From contig CAZJRQ010000053.1 of assembly GCA_964548535.1 (NCBI GenBank), positions 1-9,939 on the forward strand: a stretch of DNA of 9,939 nucleotides. The letters are read 5' to 3'. This document shows positions 5,773 through 9,939 of the stretch, in pieces. The DNA is from CAZJRQ01 sp964548535. Its GTDB lineage: Bacteria > Bacillota > Clostridia > Oscillospirales > Ruminococcaceae. Below the pieces are notes generated by a model that saw only the letters and a list, made by a program, of their open reading frames with translations, was not told the origin of the DNA and ran no database searches. A program made the translations under genes and the position numbers. How positions within the stretch are numbered: the stretch's first letter is position 1; each line of letters starts with the position of its first letter.

Positions 5773-6432
5773 ATGAAAATTACTATATTTAATGGAAGTC
5801 CAAAGGCGGAAAAAAGCAATACTGATGTTATTGCTAAGGCTTTTTTAAATGGTGCAGAAAAATCTGGGGCAGAAACTGAAATTGTATACTTGGCTGAGAA
5901 AACAATTAATTATTGCAATGGATGTTTTAGCTGTTGGTTTAAAACGCCTGGCAAGTGTGTTCATGATGACGATATGGCTAGACTGATTGATAAATATTTA
6001 GATTCAGATATTGTTTGTTTTGCGTCGCCTGTTTACACTTGGAATATGACTGCGCTGATGAAAAACTTCGTTGACCGTCTTGCTCCGCTTAAAAGTCCGA
6101 TTTTGAGTGAGAAAAATGGTGATTATGATTTGGAGGACACTGAAAAAAAGACTGTAAAATTTATGGTAATTGCAAATGCAGGTTTTCCTGGCGAAAATAA
6201 TTTTGGTACGATAAAGCAGGTTTTCTCACCATGTCAGCCTGTGCTTGAAATATATCGAAATTGCGGAATGGCTCTGAAAAAGGATGATGTACGAGTTGTA
6301 GAATATCTTAATGCTGTTTCAGATGCTGGGTTTGAGCTGGTTTCACAAGGTTTTGTAAGTGATAAAACGTTTTATGAAATAAACAAAGAAATGATACCGA
6401 TTGGTGAATATGTTCAGATGATTGGTATGTAG
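5773..6432 (+). CDS. Flavodoxin-fold NAD(P)H-dependent FMN reductase, iron-sulfur flavoprotein-like
   Basis: A 219-residue cytoplasmic flavodoxin-like protein. The FMN phosphate loop is GSPKAEKSNT (8-17), and SPVYTWNMTA (85-94) with DRL (101-103) forms the second flavin-contact segment, as in NADPH-dependent FMN reductases. A compact cysteine motif C48-X2-C51-X2-C54-X7-C62 follows beta-strand 2; this spacing fits the CX2CX2CX4-7C motif that holds a 4Fe-4S cluster in archaeal iron-sulfur flavoprotein (Isf), although related reductases can carry similar cysteines without a proven cluster. The start at 5773 has AAGGAG (5760-5765) seven bases upstream; an in-frame ATG at 5755 lacks such a site and would place that AAGGAG inside the gene. 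It is followed after 33 bases by the DUF6530-like gene in the same operon. Electron acceptor is unknown. Confidence 0.85.
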   Translation: MKITIFNGSPKAEKSNTDVIAKAFLNGAEKSGAETEIVYLAEKTINYCNGCFSCWFKTPGKCVHDDDMARLIDKYLDSDIVCFASPVYTWNMTALMKNFVDRLAPLKSPILSEKNGDYDLEDTEKKTVKFMVIANAGFPGENNFGTIKQVFSPCQPVLEIYRNCGMALKKDDVRVVEYLNAVSDAGFELVSQGFVSDKTFYEINKEMIPIGEYVQMIGM

Positions 6433-6465
6433 AATCTAGTATTATTGATAAAAGGAGAGATTAAA

Positions 6466-6975
6466 ATGGATAACGAGAGCATGAAAATTCCTATGGGACT
6501 TAAGCACAAGCCTGTAATTGTGGTTGAGGATTATGAGAAAATTGACGGCAGACAGGCTGAAAATTCCGACGCTAAGGGGTTGTCGCTTGGACTTGCACAG
6601 TGGAATGACAGGGGTCAGCTTGATATTTCGGCAAAAGTTTGGCGATACACTGGGCAAAAGTGGTCAAGACAGTCGGAAGAATTGCCTATGAACAGGGTTA
6701 TCGATCTTGCGATATTGATTTGTAAGAGTAAGCAATATTTTTCTGAAGCTTACAAATATCCTAAGTTTTATGATGAAAGTAACCCTGAAATCGAGCGAAT
6801 TGGACTTCAGGGAAACGCTATGACGGTTGAGGTGGCGACTGAAAATCCTATGATTGACGGCGATATTAAGCTGTTTTCTGAGGTTCTGGCTCGTGACGAT
6901 GAGATGATGTCAGAACGTTTGCACTTGCTTGCAAATCTTCTGAATGATATGGGATATGGTTATAATAGGAAATAA
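6466..6975 (+). CDS. DUF6530-like protein of unknown function
   Basis: A 169-residue soluble protein without signal peptide or membrane helix. The stretches KHKPVIVVEDYEKIDGRQAE (14-33), LSLGLAQWNDRG (39-50) and KWSRQSEELP (65-74) recall the DUF6530 family; this is from memory and is less sure than the other names. The C-terminal part (about 135-163) is helical and Leu/Met-rich. No catalytic motif can be named. AAAGGAG (6451-6457) is eight bases before the ATG at 6466; an in-frame upstream start at 6445 would lie before that site. It is the second gene of the flavoprotein operon and ends just before a strong terminator, so a redox-linked role is possible but only from context. Confidence 0.7.
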   Translation: MDNESMKIPMGLKHKPVIVVEDYEKIDGRQAENSDAKGLSLGLAQWNDRGQLDISAKVWRYTGQKWSRQSEELPMNRVIDLAILICKSKQYFSEAYKYPKFYDESNPEIERIGLQGNAMTVEVATENPMIDGDIKLFSEVLARDDEMMSERLHLLANLLNDMGYGYNRK

Positions 6976-6981
6976 GTTGAG

Positions 6982-7018
6982 GTTTCTGTAGTGCTTTTGC
7001 ATTGCAGAAACTTTTTTT
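6982..7018 (+). terminator. Terminator of the flavoprotein operon
   Basis: A 12-bp stem (GTTTCTGTAGTG, 6982-6993, with CATTGCAGAAAC, 7000-7011; two G-U pairs) closes a six-base loop and is followed by seven T (7012-7018). It starts seven bases after the DUF6530-like stop codon. Confidence 0.92.
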
Positions 7019-7038
7019 GTAAAAACTTGATTTTGCTA

Positions 7039-7067
7039 TTGACAAATTGAAATTTTTGATTTATAAT
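7039..7067 (+). promoter_or_regulatory. Consensus promoter of the lysis cassette
   Basis: TTGACA (7039-7044) and TATAAT (7062-7067) are both exact consensus, with a 17-bp spacer. Transcription should begin near 7074, giving a leader of about 97 AT-rich bases. Such a strong unregulated-looking promoter is unexpected for toxic lysis genes unless something represses it; no clear operator was seen. Confidence 0.85.
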
Positions 7068-7170
7068 AATAGAAACAAATGTTCGATTAGTAAAATTAAC
7101 AGTGTGATTATTATATAGATTTGGTTTGAATATTTATATATATAGTTAGGAAAAAACGGGAGGTGATTAG

Positions 7171-7419
7171 ATGACAGAAGGAATAATAATCGGCGTAATA
7201 ACTGCATTGTCGGCGGTTTTATGTCAAATTATAATTGCGAAAAATAATGCGAAAAACGTACAGCGAACACAATTTGACAGTCAGCGATTGATTGAATATA
7301 AAATTGACAGGTTGCAAGAAAAGGTTATGGAGCATAATAATATTATAAGGCGACAATTTATACTTGAAGAAAAAATGAAGGTGACGGAGCATAGGATTTC
7401 TGATTTAGAAAGCAAGTGA
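7171..7419 (+). CDS. Phage-type small membrane protein, XhlA-like
   Basis: An 82-residue protein with one N-terminal membrane helix (about 4-22) and a charged coiled-coil tail (about 33-82, including EYKIDRLQEKVMEHNNII and VTEHRISDLE). This architecture and the repeated 'EHNN...' and 'EHRISDLE' segments are usual in small phage lysis-accessory proteins of the haemolysin XhlA type, found beside holin and endolysin genes. GGGAGG (7158-7163) lies seven bases before the ATG. It is the first gene of a three-gene lysis cassette. Its exact role, as holin partner or anchor, is not settled by sequence. Confidence 0.65.
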   Translation: MTEGIIIGVITALSAVLCQIIIAKNNAKNVQRTQFDSQRLIEYKIDRLQEKVMEHNNIIRRQFILEEKMKVTEHRISDLESK

Positions 7420-7538
7420 ATTTAAAGAAATAATTATTCACAAAAGGTACTAGCTAGGAATAGAATGTTTTAGAGTTATTATTAAAGGCGTGCTGGTATT
7501 TTGTTAGCAATAAAAAACGAGAGGGGGTAAATTCGTGC

Positions 7539-7757
7539 TTGATTTTTGTACCAAGCATGGACATGATTATGAAATTGAAATTAGTTAAATTGATAAACGT
7601 AAAATCAATTGTAACTTTAACTTTGACGGCGGTTTTTTCCACGCTTACGTTGCGTGGTAACATTTCGTCAGAGCAATTTATGACAATTTTCACGACGGTG
7701 ATTGCATTCTACTTTGGAACGCAATACCAAAAGAACGAGGAAAAATCTACAGAGTAA
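7539..7757 (+). CDS. Phage holin-like two-helix membrane protein
   Basis: A 72-residue protein with two predicted membrane helices (about 22-38 and 45-61), the short turn LRGNISSEQF between them, and a charged tail (QKNEEKSTE). Size, topology and position just before the endolysin are those of a small phage holin or holin-associated protein. The start is uncertain: the only strong ribosome binding site, GAGGGGG (7521-7527), is 11 bases before a TTG at 7539. In-frame ATG codons at 7557, 7563 and 7569 have no such site; starting at 7569 would give 62 residues beginning MKLKLVKL, which still keeps both helices. A GTG at 7534 in another frame is better spaced from the same site but opens only a 17-codon ORF. 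Holin activity is inferred from context. Confidence 0.65.
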   Translation: MIFVPSMDMIMKLKLVKLINVKSIVTLTLTAVFSTLTLRGNISSEQFMTIFTTVIAFYFGTQYQKNEEKSTE

Positions 7758-7790
7758 GATATATGTAGTTTGCAAAACAGGAGGGTTAAT

Positions 7791-8693
7791 ATGGCGACAT
7801 TAAAAGGAATAGACGTATCGGTGCACCAAGGTGACATCGATTGGACAAAGGTAAAAGGTAACGTAGATTTTGCTATTTTGCGTGCTGGATATGGTAACTC
7901 AATCAAATATCCCAAACAGATTGATGATAAATTTGAGCGCAACTATAAAGGGTGTAAGGACAGCAATATTGATTGCGGAGTGTACTGGTACTCATATGCT
8001 AAGACAGTATCAGATGCACAGGCGGAGGCTAGGGCTTGCTTGTCTGCTATCAAGGGTAAAACTTTTGAGTATCCGATTTTTTACGACTTGGAAGAGTCTT
8101 CACAGTTTGCTTTAGGCAAGACAGTTTGCAGTAATTTAGTAACGGCGTTCTGCAAGGTGATTGAGGACGCTGGATATTATGCTGGGCTTTATATTTCGCG
8201 TTCACCGTTGCAAACTCACATTTCAGACAGTGTGGCAAAGCGCTACGCATTATGGATTGCGGAGTATGCAAGTGCTTGCAATTATAGTGGGAGTTTTGGT
8301 ATGTGGCAAAATAGTTCGACGGGGGAAATCAACGGTATTAGCGGTAATGTTGACACTGATTACTGTTATGTTGACTATTCGTCATTGGTTAAATCTAAGG
8401 GTATGAATGGATACTCGGCAAATTCAGGCAGTGCAAATGATTTGAAGATTTTAGACAAATCAGGCTTTAAAAAAGGTGACAAGTCGGACGGTGTTTTGGC
8501 ATACAAATGTTTACTGCTGCTTGCTAAAAAAGCTAAAATTATCACTCAAGGAGTAGACGAGAACGGCACTTTTGGCGATGGTACTGAAAAGGCGACCAAT
8601 CAGTTGCTAAAGAAATTTGGATACAAAGAATGTGGAATTGCCGGCACAAACATCATCAAGAAATTGCGTGCGGAGATTGAGAAAAAAGTTTAG
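7791..8693 (+). CDS. GH25 lysozyme (phage endolysin)
   Basis: A 300-residue N-acetylmuramidase of glycoside hydrolase family 25, cutting peptidoglycan between N-acetylmuramic acid and N-acetylglucosamine. The catalytic domain is about 4-200: KGIDVSVHQGDIDW (5-18) starts it, YDLEE (98-102) provides the catalytic D99 and E101, and WQ (172-173) and VDTDYCY (187-193) are the usual terminal motifs with active-site Asp. There is no signal peptide, consistent with holin-dependent export. Residues about 215-300 form a separate C-terminal domain with a peptidoglycan-binding-like pattern (GDKSDGVLAYKCLL, then DENGTFGDGTEKAT). AGGAGGG (7779-7785) is five bases before the ATG at 7791; a TTG at 7770 in frame is upstream of that site and unlikely. 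Last gene of the lysis cassette. Confidence 0.92.
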   Translation: MATLKGIDVSVHQGDIDWTKVKGNVDFAILRAGYGNSIKYPKQIDDKFERNYKGCKDSNIDCGVYWYSYAKTVSDAQAEARACLSAIKGKTFEYPIFYDLEESSQFALGKTVCSNLVTAFCKVIEDAGYYAGLYISRSPLQTHISDSVAKRYALWIAEYASACNYSGSFGMWQNSSTGEINGISGNVDTDYCYVDYSSLVKSKGMNGYSANSGSANDLKILDKSGFKKGDKSDGVLAYKCLLLLAKKAKIITQGVDENGTFGDGTEKATNQLLKKFGYKECGIAGTNIIKKLRAEIEKKV

Positions 8694-8701
8694 CTAACAA
8701 A

Positions 8702-8740
8702 AAAACAAGGCTAAAGAGGTTAAGTCTTTAGCCTTGTTTT
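8702..8740. terminator. Bidirectional terminator after the endolysin
   Basis: A perfect 16-bp stem (8702-8717 with 8725-8740) with loop GGTTAAG; each strand ends in a T-rich arm. It is nine bases past the endolysin stop codon. The right arm and part of the loop also encode the last codons and the stop codon (8720-8722) of the minus-strand membrane protein. Confidence 0.93.
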
Positions 8741-8935
8741 TAGTTTTCGTTTAAATACTCCAGAAAGTATAAAGCACATAACAGTTGTTAAAAAGTATAA
8801 TAAATATATTGCACAAACAAGTTCAAGAGGTATATTCCAAGAATAATTTGGGTGGCTAAGTGCATTACAGATGAATAATACTGCGACTACAAACATTAAA
8901 ATTCCGAGAATTGAAAAAATCTTACTTATGTTCAT
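8720..8935 (-). CDS. Small two-helix membrane protein, unknown function
   Basis: A 71-residue hydrophobic protein with helices at about 5-24 and 34-57 and a basic C-terminus (FKRKLKTRLKT). No family was recognised. The ATG at 8935 is chosen because the minus-strand promoter should start transcription near 8961, ruling out an in-frame ATG at 8977; the ATG at 8953 would leave a leader of only about eight bases. The ribosome binding site for 8935 is weak (GAGAG about ten bases away). The gene is convergent with the endolysin and divergent from the response regulator. It could be a product of chance, but the matching promoter and terminator argue for a real gene. Confidence 0.6.
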   Translation of the reverse strand: MNISKIFSILGILMFVVAVLFICNALSHPNYSWNIPLELVCAIYLLYFLTTVMCFILSGVFKRKLKTRLKT

Positions 8936-8967
8936 AATTTTCACTGCTCTCATTATATTATACGGGA

Positions 8968-8996
8968 AGTATAGCATATAATTAGTTTGGTGTTAA
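8968..8996 (-). promoter_or_regulatory. Promoter of the small membrane protein gene
   Basis: On the minus strand TTAACA (8991-8996) and TATACT (8968-8973) are 17 bp apart. The predicted start near 8961 decides the choice of start codon for the gene at 8720-8935. Confidence 0.65.
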
Positions 8997-9083
8997 GAGT
9001 TTTTTGTAGGATTTAATTATGCGCAAAATAGTGTTGAATTACAGTTATATTTGCGGTTTTATTTACAATAATGAAAATTTAAG

Positions 9084-9112
9084 TTGATACATAATTATTA
9101 TTGTGATATAAT
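9084..9112 (+). promoter_or_regulatory. Promoter of the response regulator gene
   Basis: TTGATA (9084-9089) and exact TATAAT (9107-9112) are 17 bp apart, with a start near 9119 and a leader of about 31 bases. Confidence 0.8.
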
Positions 9113-9149
9113 ACAGTTGATGTTATTTTTTAGAAAGAAGTGAAAGAAT

Positions 9150-9827
9150 ATGAGTGAAAAAATTCTTATTGTTGAAGATGACAACGATATTAACAATTTA
9201 CTTTGTGAGGCTTTGACAAAAGCTGGATATGATTGCGTACAGGCTTATTCAGGTTCGGAGGGACTTTTACAGCTGAGAATTGATGAATTTGTACTGATTA
9301 TTTTGGATTTAATGCTCCCTGGGCTTACTGGTGAGGAGCTTTTGGCAAAAATTAAGCCACAAAACACAACGCCAGTTATTGTATTGTCAGCAAAGGACGA
9401 GCTAGACAGCAAGGTTGATCTTTTGAGTGCCGGTGCAGAGGATTACATAACTAAGCCTTTTCAGATAAAGGAGCTGATTGCTCGCGCTCAGGTACAGATT
9501 AGGCGAAGCAGCACTAGTGCTGAAAACAAGTTTTTAAGTCACAAAGAGTTAATTCTTGACAGAGAAAATTTTATAGTTAAGGTATGCAATCAGGAAATTT
9601 CGCTGACGCGACAGGAGATGAAAATTCTTGAGATTTTGCTGACAAATCCCTCAAGGGTTTACTCAAAGCAAGAGATTTACAACTTCGCATGGGATGATTA
9701 TTACATTGGTGAGGACAAGACTATTAATGTACACATAAGTAACATTCGCCAGAAAATTAAGGCAATCACTGACGAAGATTACATAGACACCGTTTGGGGC
9801 GTAGGCTTCCGCCTCTCAAAGTGCTAG
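9150..9827 (+). CDS. OmpR/PhoB-family response regulator
   Basis: A 225-residue two-component transcription regulator. The receiver domain (about 1-120) has the acidic pair D10-D11, phosphoacceptor D53 in LDLMLPG, S80 and K102 in YITKPF, all intact. The C-terminal winged helix (about 130-225) has SLTRQEMKILEILL, the recognition region EDKTINVHISNIRQKIK and the closing VWGVGFRL, typical of OmpR/PhoB proteins that bind direct repeats as dimers. The start has GAAAGAAG (9133-9140) upstream. Its histidine kinase is not within the remaining 112 bases, which are repeat sequence; it may lie further on or be absent. Target genes are not evident. The TAG stop lies in the first unit of a 17-bp tandem repeat. 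Confidence 0.93.
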   Translation: MSEKILIVEDDNDINNLLCEALTKAGYDCVQAYSGSEGLLQLRIDEFVLIILDLMLPGLTGEELLAKIKPQNTTPVIVLSAKDELDSKVDLLSAGAEDYITKPFQIKELIARAQVQIRRSSTSAENKFLSHKELILDRENFIVKVCNQEISLTRQEMKILEILLTNPSRVYSKQEIYNFAWDDYYIGEDKTINVHISNIRQKIKAITDEDYIDTVWGVGFRLSKC

Positions 9828-9848
9828 CCCACTCAAAGTGCTAGCCCG
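9815..9848. repeat. 17-bp tandem duplication over the response regulator stop codon
   Basis: The two units (9815-9831 and 9832-9848) share CTCAAAGTGCTAGCCC and differ only in the last base. The first unit holds the gene's final codons (Ser-Lys-Cys) and its TAG; the second is untranslated. Confidence 0.85.
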
Positions 9849-9939
9849 CTCGGGGGTACTGGCGCGGACGGCGCGATGCCCTCACGTAAAGGTTGTTGGT
9901 TATGGTGAATTTATGTTGCTCGGGTTGGTGTTTGGGATA
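9849..9939. repeat. Repeat-rich sequence related to the left-end repeats
   Basis: GCGCGGACGGCGC (9862-9874) is the reverse complement of the 13-mer GCGCCGTCCGCGC found at 25-37 and 185-197. GCTCGGGTTG (9918-9927) matches in direct orientation the ends of repeat copies 1 and 2. The stretch is GC-rich and has no gene or T-tailed hairpin. It is cut by the window edge. Confidence 0.65.

Noticed and set aside
7478..7513. Hairpin TGCTGG/TTAGCA before the holin-like gene as a terminator
   Set aside because: The stem is six pairs with two G-U pairs and no T-run follows, so it is too weak.
7870..8406. Alternate-frame ORFs inside the GH25 lysozyme gene
   Set aside because: They are shadows of a full-length catalytic gene; starts are unsupported and the protein sequences look random.

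Overview
The window is AT-rich and looks like the chromosome of a Gram-positive anaerobe of the Clostridia, probably an Oscillospiraceae/Ruminococcus-like gut organism. The grounds are strong AGGAGG-type ribosome binding sites, near-consensus sigma-A promoters with 17-bp spacers, intrinsic terminators shared between convergent genes, and families typical of that group (DUF975, CmpB-type membrane protein, GH25 endolysin). The genus is an inference.

Layout. Positions 1-414 hold no gene but carry three copies of a modular intergenic repeat, more GC-rich than its surroundings. A consensus promoter follows and drives a DUF975 membrane protein (504-1808, +). A membrane-anchored metallophosphoesterase (1866-3053, -) and a CmpB-like multi-pass membrane protein (3159-3848, +) are divergently transcribed. 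A two-way terminator separates the latter from metY (3986-5281, -), an O-acetylhomoserine sulfhydrylase. From a second divergent region a flavodoxin-fold reductase with an iron-sulfur-flavoprotein-like cysteine motif (5773-6432) and a DUF6530-like protein (6466-6975) run as a two-gene operon. A consensus promoter then drives a compact phage-type lysis cassette (7171-8693): coiled-coil membrane protein, two-helix membrane protein and GH25 lysozyme. A small membrane protein (8720-8935, -) and an OmpR/PhoB-type response regulator (9150-9827, +) follow. The window closes with repeat sequence related to that at the left end.

The most striking item is an unlisted 23-codon leader ORF (5349-5420, -) between the metY promoter and metY. 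It has its own ribosome binding site and ends in five consecutive cysteine codons before the stop. This is what a ribosome-sensed cysteine (Cys-tRNA) attenuator should look like, and it sits ahead of a sulfur-assimilation gene. No intrinsic terminator is visible between leader and gene, so translational or transcript-stability control is at least as likely as classical attenuation.

Other points of interest are a transposase-like helix-turn-helix segment inside the first extracytoplasmic loop of the DUF975 protein, a 31-bp palindrome on the start site of the flavoprotein promoter, and a lysis cassette with no other phage genes around it. A 17-bp tandem duplication also lies across the stop codon of the response regulator.
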